From: Deinococcus aetherius
GTDB taxonomy: Bacteria; Deinococcota; Deinococci; Deinococcales; Deinococcaceae
Assembly (NCBI RefSeq): GCF_025997855.1
Contig: NZ_AP026562.1
Coordinates: 491,001-555,000 of the forward strand
Length of the DNA: 64,000 nt
Direction of reading: 5' to 3'
Position numbers and translations under genes: made by a program. The notes below the pieces were generated by a model, which made no database searches, was not told where the DNA came from, and worked only from the letters and a program-made list of their open reading frames with translations. Every line of letters begins with the position of its first letter. Position 1 is the first letter of the stretch. Below, in pieces: positions 19,715 through 27,004 of the stretch.

Positions 19715-20045
19715 GGGCCACCCTAGAGCGGCGGCCCGGGCGCGGTGTGAGGCCGCCTGGCCACCGTCTTTACCCGGACTTTGGAAGAGTGCCCAGGGCC
19801 CTCAACTCAAAGCGCCCGGCTCAACTGACCTCCAGGAGGGTCGTGTCGAACCGACAGAGGACTGGACCCTCCTGCCGCTCGATGGGCACGTGGGGCACCG
19901 CCGACGACCGCGCCCGGCTGACGTTCTTCGCCGGCTCTTCAGTGGGCGCGGTCCTGGGTCCGCCTCACGATTCGGGGCAGCAGGTGCGGCGCGAGGGCCT
20001 GCAAGGCATTGAGGCCCCCACGACCCGCACTGCCTGCGCGCGCAG
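19715..20045. other. 331 bp between the dehydrogenase and the first IS6 remnant
   Basis: It holds the upstream region of the minus-strand dehydrogenase and then GC-rich sequence up to the IS6 left end. A plus-strand stretch around 19845-19925 reads like a coding fragment (EPTEDWTLLPLDGHVG) but has no recognisable family and soon degenerates. No gene is called. Confidence 0.4.
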
Positions 20046-20382
<337 letters not shown>

Positions 20383-20420
20383 CGCTACCCTGCCCCGCCT
20401 CGTTGTGTGGCATCACCTTT

Positions 20421-20615
20421 CTACAGGGTCACAGGATGGTGAGGGCGTGAGAAGGTGGCGGTGAGTCGGCGTCGCCTGCGGTACCCGGCGCGCTCAAGGG
20501 CCCGGTGCACGTGCGTCACCCGCAGGACATGGCGGGGCGCGGCCGGGTACCGCTCGGCGAGCAGGGCGTGGAGAAAGGGCAGCGCGGAGAGCAAAAGGAC
20601 CTCGCGGGCGTGGAG
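20421..20615 (-). pseudogene. Short coding remnant, unrecognised
   Basis: A minus-strand frame reads LHAREVLLLSALPFLHALLAE and continues with RHVLRVTHVHRALERAGYRRR before a TAG at 20423-20421. Codon use is strongly GC at third positions. An in-frame TGA lies immediately before it (20618-20616) and there is no in-frame Met, so it looks like the C-terminal part of a broken gene. The fold suggests a small DNA-binding or phage protein, but no family is recognised. Confidence 0.3.
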
Positions 20616-20791
20616 TCACCTTCCGGGTCCACGTTTATGCAGACTTAAGATGCTGTCCATAATCTAAGCGCGGCGTTATACGTGGCTCTTAGCGCGGACC
20701 CGGGTGAAGAGACGTGCACGACGGCCTGAAGCCTCCCAACGTTTCGCCCGCCGAGGCCGGAGCCAGGGTGGGCGGGGGAGGGGAGAGCGGG

Positions 20792-21166
20792 TCAGCCGAG
20801 GATGGGGGTCAACTCGCGCACGTACTCCCGCACCTGGGCCGCGTCCCGCAGTTGGAGCGGCTGGTAGCTCACGTAGACGGGCCGGTCCTGCGGCACCTCC
20901 GGGGCATCCTGGAGCAGATACCCGCACAGGCTCTCTCCGGTGAGGTTCAGGGGGTAGGGATGCCCGGTAGCGAGCCCCCGCAGGGTGATGCGCCTGGCGT
21001 CGTGGTCCAGCCTGGACCGGGGGGAGATCAGGACGAGGTCGCTGAGAACCAGGGCGAGGTAGGGGTGGCCGTCGAAGTGGAAGGTGGTGGTTTTCGTACC
21101 GGGTGTCAGGATCACCCGCCACGTGTGCCCGGGGGGAGGAGCCGAGGCCTCACCCCGCGGGGTCAC
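20792..21166 (-). CDS. Hypothetical protein (124 aa)
   Basis: Not recognised. The protein is compact with alternating beta-strand-like segments: HTWRVILTPGTKTTTFHFD, HPYLALVLSDLVLISPRS, ITLRGLATGHPYPLNLTGES, VYVSYQPLQLRDAAQV. There is no signal peptide or membrane segment. The likely start is GTG at 21166 because no ATG occurs in frame. It lies 18 bp downstream of the antitoxin and could be the last gene of that operon. It sits within the IS6-bounded island and may be phage- or plasmid-derived. Confidence 0.55.
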   Translation of the reverse strand: MTPRGEASAPPPGHTWRVILTPGTKTTTFHFDGHPYLALVLSDLVLISPRSRLDHDARRITLRGLATGHPYPLNLTGESLCGYLLQDAPEVPQDRPVYVSYQPLQLRDAAQVREYVRELTPILG

Positions 21167-21184
21167 CCTTCTCCCGGGGCACGA

Positions 21185-21511
21185 TCACAGGAGGTGGTGA
21201 CGCTTCTCCTCCTCGTACACCCGTTCCAGCACGAACTCCTTGAGCAGCGTCTGGTAGGGGGTGCCCTTGACCTCGGCGAGTCGGCGCAATCGACGCTCCA
21301 GGTCCACCCCCAGGCGCAGGCTGACAGGATTGGACCGGCGGGGGCGGGTGGGCAGGGTTCTCAGGAAGGCTTGGGTCTCCGGGTCGCCTTCGGCCCGGTC
21401 GAACATCGCGTCGCCCATCGCGTGGGTCGCCCAGAACTCGGCCTCCTCGGCCTCGGTCTCGAAGGCTGGAATCTCGCTGGGGTCGTTGACGATGATCAGG
21501 TCTTCCGGCAT
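21185..21511 (-). CDS. CopG-family antitoxin partner of BrnT
   Basis: 108 residues. The N-terminal part has acidic EIPAFETEAEEAEFWATHAM, a pattern of CopG-type antitoxins with the PF12441-like region. The C-terminal half has SLRLGVDLERRLRRLAEVKG then PYQTLLKEFVLERV, a ribbon-helix-helix-type DNA-binding segment. The ATG at 21511 follows GAGGAG 3 bases upstream, and the toxin stop is 7 bases before. It should neutralise the BrnT-like toxin and repress the pair. The toxin-first order is as in brnTA. Confidence 0.8.
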   Translation of the reverse strand: MPEDLIIVNDPSEIPAFETEAEEAEFWATHAMGDAMFDRAEGDPETQAFLRTLPTRPRRSNPVSLRLGVDLERRLRRLAEVKGTPYQTLLKEFVLERVYEEEKRHHLL

Positions 21512-21518
21512 AGGCTCC

Positions 21519-21788
21519 TCAGGTGCGGCGGTAGCGCCGCCGCTCGCTCGGGATGGTTTCGCGTGCGGTGACCACCCGGAGAAGCCCAGCGCGTACCACG
21601 AAGACGACGAATAGGTACCGTCCCTCATTGGTCTGGCCGACCACGGCGCGGCGGCGCTCCCCGCCCGGACTCTGGTAAGCCTCCACGGGCACGCGGTCCG
21701 GGTCGAGAACCGCCTCCTCGGCTTCCTCGGGAGTGACGCCGTGACGGGCGATGTGCCCCTCGTTGGCGTCGTCCCATTCGAAATCCAT
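21519..21788 (-). CDS. brnT: BrnT-family ribonuclease toxin
   Basis: 89 residues with the BrnT (COG2929/DUF497) pattern: MDFEWDDANEGHIARHGVTP at the start, a central EAEEAVLDPDRVPVEA, then RRAVVGQTNEGRYLFVVFVV and a C-terminal RVVTARETIPSERRRY. BrnT toxins are RelE-like RNases that stop translation. The frame is open upstream for about 450 bp, but homology starts at this Met. TACGCT lies 5 bases before the ATG, so the pair may be transcribed as a leaderless message. Confidence 0.85.
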   Translation of the reverse strand: MDFEWDDANEGHIARHGVTPEEAEEAVLDPDRVPVEAYQSPGGERRRAVVGQTNEGRYLFVVFVVRAGLLRVVTARETIPSERRRYRRT

Positions 21789-21793
21789 GCCCG

Positions 21794-21822
21794 AGCGTAG
21801 CGCATCTGCATTACCACTGGAA
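21794..21822 (-). promoter_or_regulatory. Candidate leaderless promoter of the brnT operon
   Basis: On the minus strand TTCCAG (21822-21817), 17-bp spacer, TACGCT (21799-21794), then 5 bases to the brnT ATG. The -10 is strong for this genome and the -35 is weak. Confidence 0.45.
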
Positions 21823-22306
21823 CGGGGAGCGGGGGGATCGTCGAGAGCCTGAAGGAAGAGGTCCATGTCCGGAGCGTGATCCCCGTGGCGGGGGGACGTG
21901 GGGGTGGGGGAGAGCACGTGCTCCACGCGTCCGTCCCGCCGACCGGCCGAGCTTCGCCCTTGCTGCGGCACCTCTTGGACGGCGATGATCCAGAAGGGCT
22001 CGCCGCCGAGCATGACCTGTTCTCCCACGGCGCCGAGGGGGTCAGGGAAAAAGCGAAGGACGTGGGCGATCCTGTCGAAGCGGGACCTGGCAAAAGCCTG
22101 CGCCCCGAGCCCGGCACGACCCCACGCTTCGCCCGGGCGGAGCACACGGACGGTGAGAGCCGAGAAGAAGAGGCGGAGGTGGACGAACCGGGTCACGGGC
22201 GACATGCGTTCCACCCTGCGCCCCCGGCCGGGCACGTCGGTACCACATCTGGCCGCACCCCCCGCGCAGGAGCGTCAGGCCCGGGAGGCAGGGGGTGAAC
22301 GACCGT
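21800..22306. other. Unassigned 0.5 kb between brnT and the exonuclease remnant
   Basis: A minus-strand frame, continuous with brnT, encodes protein-like sequence (RFDRIAHVLRFFPDPLGAVG and QVMLGGEPFWIIAVQEV) with GC-rich third positions. It lacks its own stop before brnT. It could be a gene fragment fused in frame to the brnT region during island decay. No family is recognised. Confidence 0.3.
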
Positions 22307-22797
22307 TCACAGGCCCATCTCGCAGAGCATCCCCGGGGGCGCCTTCTGCGGCACGGGCCAGACTCGCTGAGCCACAGCCCGGATCAGGGCAGCGGTCGTC
22401 AGGGCGTCCTCAGCGGCGCGGTGGGCGGGTCCCTGGGGCGTGACCCCCATCTCGGCGCAGGCCCGACTCGAACTTACCCGGGCGTACTCCTGGCGCTCGG
22501 GGTCGTAGTCGGCGTACAAGAAGGCGTACATATGCATCACGCAGGCGGTCTGCTTGCGGCCCACGACGCCAGTCGAAAGCCCGTGGTCCCGGCGCGTGGA
22601 TTTCAGGCGGCCGTAGTCGAACTCGCTGTTGTAGATCAGCGCGGTCTTCCCGCGAACGGCCTCGCGGATGCGGAGGGCAACCTCCGCGAAGGTCGGGGCT
22701 CCGGCGAGCAACTCGTCAGCGATCCCGTGCACGCACCGTGCGCCCTCCTCGACGGGCACGATGTTGCGCACCAGGGTGTCGAGCAGCACCTCCCCGC
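22307..22797 (-). pseudogene. DnaQ-like 3'-5' exonuclease, N-terminus removed by IS6 insertion
   Basis: An exonuclease-domain protein of the DNA polymerase III epsilon type. Present are the start of the domain after motif I (RGEVLLDTLVRNIVPVEEGA), motif II (LIYNSEFDYGRL) and motif III (PAHRAAEDALTTAALI). Motif I with the catalytic Asp-x-Glu is missing because the reading frame runs directly into the IS6 left end at 22798. A Met at 22789 gives a 160-codon frame, but without motif I the product should be inactive. Confidence 0.75.
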
Positions 22798-22833
22798 GGT
22801 TCTGGCAAGTTAAGTTCGGTAGGCTGCTGAGCT

Positions 22834-23494
22834 GTGCCTGACCGAAAGCCGTACCGCCACCGTTTCCCCTTGAGCATCATCAGCTACGCCCTGTGGCTCT
22901 ACCACCGCTTCCCCTCAGCCAGCGGGATGTCCAAGAGTTGCTGCAAGGGCGCGGGATCAGCGTCAGTCACGAAACCCTGCGGCAGTGGAACATCAAATTC
23001 GCCCCGCTGCTCACCGAAGAACTGCGCCACCGGGAACCCCGTCGGGGTTCCCGGTGGGAGGGGTCAAACACTGACTGTGGCGGGCCGTGGGCGAGCACGG
23101 TGCTGTGCTCGACCTCCTGTTCCAACCGTATCGGGACACGGAGGCGGCCTGCACCTTCTTCACCCGGCTGCTCAGTGAACACCAGGTTCCCGAGGTCATC
23201 CACACCGACAAGCTGTGGAGCTACGGGGCGGCGATCCGGAAACTTCCCGTGCTCCACAGCGTGGAGCACGTTCAAGTCGCCTCGGCTTTACGTTGTAACA
23301 ACCTGGTCGAACAATCGCACCGTCCTACCCGGCAGCAGGAGCGAAGCCAACTAGGCTTCAAGCGACGACGACGGACGCAGGAGTTCCTTGCCCTGCACGC
23401 CCGAGTCTCGAACCTTCACCAGCACACCCGAACCACCGTCCCTGCCTCAGCAAGGCGAAGCCATTTGGCGAACGCTCTGCGGTTCTGGGATTAG
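22834..23494 (+). pseudogene. IS6-family DDE transposase, frameshifted with internal deletion
   Basis: Three frames are needed: MPDRKPYRHRFPLSIISYAL and YHRFP, then after loss of one C (five C in copy 1, four here) SQRDVQELLQGRGISVSHET and LRQWNIKFAP, then from 23087 GAVLDLLFQPYRDTEAACTF. The first catalytic Asp region (W-x-x-DE) is deleted. The second Asp (HTDKLWSYG) and the Glu (NNLVEQSHRPTR) remain. The protein cannot be active. Confidence 0.85.
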
Positions 23495-23502
23495 GTGGTG
23501 CA

Positions 23503-23531
23503 GCAGGCAGCCTGAACTTCAGGCTGCCTGC
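23503..23531. terminator. Hairpin at the IS6 right end
   Basis: GCAGGCAGCCTGAA and TTCAGGCTGCCTGC form a perfect 14-bp inverted repeat around one C. It follows the transposase stop and precedes the stop of the minus-strand GH9 gene, so it may terminate transcription from both sides. Confidence 0.55.
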
Positions 23532-23580
23532 CAGAAACGTCGGCCTGCCCTCGTTTAGTTGCCACAACCCCCGGTCCCTG

Positions 23581-26190
23581 TCACCTGTCCTTGTGGGTCT
23601 CGTCGAGGAAGGTGGAGACCCAGGCGAGGGGTGCGTTCCAGTTGATGGCGACCTCGTTGAACGATGAGGATCCGATGTCGTCGATGTAGCAGGTCTGCGG
23701 GGCACACCTGCCCCTCAGGACGGCGGCGGTGGGATCGGCCGGGCTGGAGTTCGGGCCGCCTGCCAGCGCGCCGGGGGGCGGAGCGGGAAATCTGGAGTCC
23801 CGGGCATGCGCCCAAAAGCGGTGGTGCGGGTTCGTCAACGGACGTTCTCCATACCCGGAGACGTAGGACTTGTCCAGGGGGTTGCGGCCCAGAAGGTAGT
23901 TCACGCCTTCCAGGGCCGCGTTCCGGTACCGGATGTTCCCGGTGAGGTGGTAGGCCAGGCCGAGGATGATGCCCCGGTTCATCACGTTGCTGTTCGAGCC
24001 CCAGGGGTAATGCGGCGAGCTGAACGGCAGCCCGTACCCGCGCCGGGGCACCTCGTCGGTGTAGGCATCCGCCGCCCGCAGCAGCTCGGCCCGGGCCGTC
24101 CTCACGTCTCCCTGACGCGGGCGACCTGGTCCCAGGGCGAGGGTAATGATGCCTGCCGCCTTCACGTCCCACCAGGTCAGGTCGTTCTCCACACCGCCCC
24201 CAGCAGCCCTGAGCACGCGCCGGTACGGCTCCTCTCCCGTCGTGGCGTACAACTCGGCGGCAGCCCAGTAGAACTCGTCTCCCAAGGTGGTGTCGGCATA
24301 TGAACCCCCGCCCGTGAAATTGTCGTAGGCGTAGACGGCCGGGTTGCGCTTGGCGGCGTTCCAGGCACGGCGGGCCGCCTGGAGGCACCGCTGCGCGTAG
24401 GCGGGATCCACCCGCGCGAAGACCCGGGCACACTGCGCGGCGGTCGCCGCCAGGTTGAGGGTGGCCGCCGTGGAGGGCGGGTACAGGAAGCGCCGCTGCG
24501 AGTCCTCGTCGGGTCGGGAGGGAAAGTTCGTCCACTGCTCGCTGTGTAGCTTGTGATGCGCCATCCCCGAGGCGTCCACCTCGCTGAACCTCAGGTTGGA
24601 GAGCCTCAGGCGTTGGTCGCCGACCGGCAGACGCAGCCTCTGGCCGTCCGGCACCTGCATCCTCAGCAGGAAGTCCATCTCCCAGCGGGCCTCGTCCAGC
24701 AGGTCGTTCATGCCGTTGGCGTGCTCGGGAATACGCAGGCGGCCGTCCGCGAAGGGCTGGGTTCCTGAAAACCGCAGGCCCGTCTCGTAGAGGTTCATGA
24801 GCGTCCAGACCGAGATGCCGCCGTTCACCACGTACCGGCCGTGGTCACCCGCGTCGTACCAGCCGCCTCCGGCGTTCAGGGTGTAGCGGCAGCCCGGCCA
24901 GGTGTTTCCCTGGGCGTCCCGGCCGGCGAAGCAGGTGACGGCCCCGTCCCCCCGGTTCCCCAGGTGTCCGGCGGGCCGGGCCCACCTGCTGTTCCCGACG
25001 TACTTCGCCTCGATGGGGATGCCGCTGCGGTTGTGGTAGAAGTACGCCAGCGCGTCGTACTTCAAGGAGGCGTACAGGTCCCCCGCGATGCGGAAGGGGT
25101 GGCTGCGCAGGCCTCCCACCTCCAGCACGTACCCGTCGCCGACGGTTCGGAAGCCCGAGAAATCGACCTGATGAACGAAGTCTCCGGAGACCGGGTCTGT
25201 CCCGAACACGCGGCTGCGACCCCGGGCGAGTCTCCGGCCATCCGGGCCGAGCAGGGTCCAGGCGAGCGGCACCGCCGACTCGTAGGCGACGGCGGCGAGT
25301 TTGGGCGCGCCGGGGAAATATCCCACCTGGTTGACGCGCACCTCGGCCCGGTCGTTCACCTGGGCCGAAACGGGTCCCGGCGCGAACGTCGGTCCCCTCA
25401 CCGAGATGTTGCTCAGGCACACCCGCGTGGCCTTCTGCCCGCCCAACTTGAACTGCAAGGAGGCCTGCGCGTCGTTCGCCCCGGTCATGTCGAAGGTGAA
25501 GCGGTAGGTCCGGGCAGCCTGGGTGACCCGGGCAACCTGCTGATCGAAGTATGCCGGGTAGGGCGACGTTTCCTGTTCCAGCAGGACCTTGAAGGCGGTG
25601 GGCTCGTCGGCGCGGGCCGTGAAGGAGACCGTGTACTTCGCCTCCCTCATCAGGCCCAGCCGGTTCTGGCCGAAGACCACGTCCCAGGGGTTAACCCCGG
25701 GCTTGACGACCTTCAGACACACCTCGCCGTTCCTGGCCGTGACCGCCGGGTCTCCCGCCACCCACCAGGGAGCCCGACCATTCTGGAACCCGCTGTTCCT
25801 GAGAAGGTTGCTCACGCCGATGGCCACCGGGACGGGGCGTGACAGGGCGTCTTGTCCGGACCAGTCGAAGGCCTGCGCCGTATAGATGTGCTCGCCGCTC
25901 AGGGTCGAGGGCGCTCGCACGGTCAGCGTGTAGGGTGCCGCTCTGTCCTCGCCGATCTTTTTGCCCCGGTCGTAGAACACGACCCGCGCGATGCCGCTCG
26001 TGTCCGCCGCCCTCGCCGTCAGGGTGAGGGGGCCGCCGACCGGAACGGTCATGGCGCTCGACGTCAGGGAGACGGTCGGCGGTGCCGTGTCGCCCCTGCC
26101 CGGTCGCCCCTGCCCGGAAAGCACCTGACAGGACGAGAGGGTTGTGGCGACCAGCAGGAGAACTATGTGCTGTGGGGCGTTTTTGTACAT
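23581..26190 (-). CDS. GH9 endoglucanase lipoprotein with Ig-like and CBM domains
   Basis: Secreted cellulase of 869 aa. The signal peptide ends in a lipobox with Cys21 (ATTLSSC). Residues about 35-125 form a bacterial Ig-like domain (VSLTSSAMTVPVGGPLTLTA). About 130-270 resemble a CBM4/9-type carbohydrate-binding domain. About 285-370 are the CelD_N Ig-like module (VRVNQVGYFPGAPKLAAVAY). The remainder is the GH9 barrel: NAGGGWYDAGDHGRYVVNGG (catalytic Asp pair), NYLLGRNPLDKSYVSGYG with NPHHRFW, and DDIGSSSFNEVAINWNAPL with the catalytic acid Glu. It stands alone on the minus strand, next to a second secreted glycan enzyme on the plus strand. Beta-1,4-glucan is the expected substrate. Confidence 0.93.
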   Translation of the reverse strand: MYKNAPQHIVLLLVATTLSSCQVLSGQGRPGRGDTAPPTVSLTSSAMTVPVGGPLTLTARAADTSGIARVVFYDRGKKIGEDRAAPYTLTVRAPSTLSGEHIYTAQAFDWSGQDALSRPVPVAIGVSNLLRNSGFQNGRAPWWVAGDPAVTARNGEVCLKVVKPGVNPWDVVFGQNRLGLMREAKYTVSFTARADEPTAFKVLLEQETSPYPAYFDQQVARVTQAARTYRFTFDMTGANDAQASLQFKLGGQKATRVCLSNISVRGPTFAPGPVSAQVNDRAEVRVNQVGYFPGAPKLAAVAYESAVPLAWTLLGPDGRRLARGRSRVFGTDPVSGDFVHQVDFSGFRTVGDGYVLEVGGLRSHPFRIAGDLYASLKYDALAYFYHNRSGIPIEAKYVGNSRWARPAGHLGNRGDGAVTCFAGRDAQGNTWPGCRYTLNAGGGWYDAGDHGRYVVNGGISVWTLMNLYETGLRFSGTQPFADGRLRIPEHANGMNDLLDEARWEMDFLLRMQVPDGQRLRLPVGDQRLRLSNLRFSEVDASGMAHHKLHSEQWTNFPSRPDEDSQRRFLYPPSTAATLNLAATAAQCARVFARVDPAYAQRCLQAARRAWNAAKRNPAVYAYDNFTGGGSYADTTLGDEFYWAAAELYATTGEEPYRRVLRAAGGGVENDLTWWDVKAAGIITLALGPGRPRQGDVRTARAELLRAADAYTDEVPRRGYGLPFSSPHYPWGSNSNVMNRGIILGLAYHLTGNIRYRNAALEGVNYLLGRNPLDKSYVSGYGERPLTNPHHRFWAHARDSRFPAPPPGALAGGPNSSPADPTAAVLRGRCAPQTCYIDDIGSSSFNEVAINWNAPLAWVSTFLDETHKDR

Positions 26191-27004
26191 CCTCTCCTTC
26201 TCCTCAGGCTTTCGCGGTGGAGCACGGGCTTCATCTGTATAATTATAAACTTGAACTTAAGACGGTGGTGTCAGGTCCCCTTCTGAGAGGCCCTTCTTGA
26301 AGGCTGTCGGCGGTGAACCGGACACCTCGACGATCCCCGCCGACAGAGAGTGAGCGTTCGCCGACCGCAGGGCCGGGGGTTCCCGCTGTCCCCCAGCTTC
26401 CGTGGGCTCTGGGCCCGTTATGGTCGCCGTCGGCGGCCCGGTGGCAGCCCGTGGGGAAGCTGGCGGCGAACGCCCGGGGTCTTTGCCCACAGCGGGGCCG
26501 TCCGGGCAGAGGGGAGCCGTGGCCCCGTGCCCCGGACGGCCCGCTCCTTCCGTGAGGGGTTCTTGGAGCCCCCCAGGTCTCTCATACAGTCAGGCTTGCT
26601 TCCGCCCCCCGTCTTCGGCATACTGGCGGGGCCGCGGGTGCGGTGTCCCGTCTGAGTGACGCCCCCGACGATAACTGAAGCGTTCAGCGCTGCTGACCAG
26701 CGGCCCTGCCCCCGCACACGGACCATTCCGTCGCGGACCTTCGGTGATCACGGCACGTTCGGAGGTGCACCTCGCATGACCGCGACCCATCCCCTTTCCT
26801 CACGCTTCCACCGTCCGCTTTACCCCCCACCGGGGCGGCGGTCGGAGGATAGCGGCGAAGGGAACGACGGCGACCGGCTCTCCCCGCGTCCGGGTGAGAC
26901 GCGCGGCTGGGGGACAGGTTGAGCGGTCATCGTCCGCCGTGTGGGCGAGGGGCTGGTACCCCTCCCATTCCCCCGGACGGCCCACCTCCCCAAGGAGAGC
27001 CCGC
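26191..27004. other. 814-bp intergenic region between divergent glycan-enzyme genes
   Basis: The first 80 bp contain an AT-rich patch with a TATAAT box for the GH9 gene. The rest is GC-rich; open frames on both strands look non-coding (Arg/Pro/Gly-rich, no family). AAGGAGAG just before 27005 is the ribosome binding site of the fusion gene. Confidence 0.5.
26242..26247 (-). promoter_or_regulatory. -10 box of the GH9 gene
   Basis: A perfect TATAAT on the minus strand in an AT-rich island 52 bp upstream of the GH9 start codon. No good -35 lies at 16-18 bp, which suggests an activator-dependent promoter. Confidence 0.45.

Larger units (their letters stand above)
22798..23538 (+). mobile_element. 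IS6-family insertion sequence, degenerate (copy 2)
   Basis: About 740 bp, within the IS6 size range. The left end is GGTTCTGGCA and the right end is TGCCAGAAAC, an inverted match of 9 in 10. It contains a broken transposase gene. No 8-bp target duplication is visible at the two ends, which suggests recombination or deletion after insertion. It has the same orientation as copy 1 at 20046. Confidence 0.8.

Noticed and set aside
20623..20703. CCGGGTCC and GGACCCGG as ends of a small mobile element
   Set aside because: Only 8 bp match, 65 bp apart, with no target duplication. Such pairs occur by chance in GC-rich DNA.
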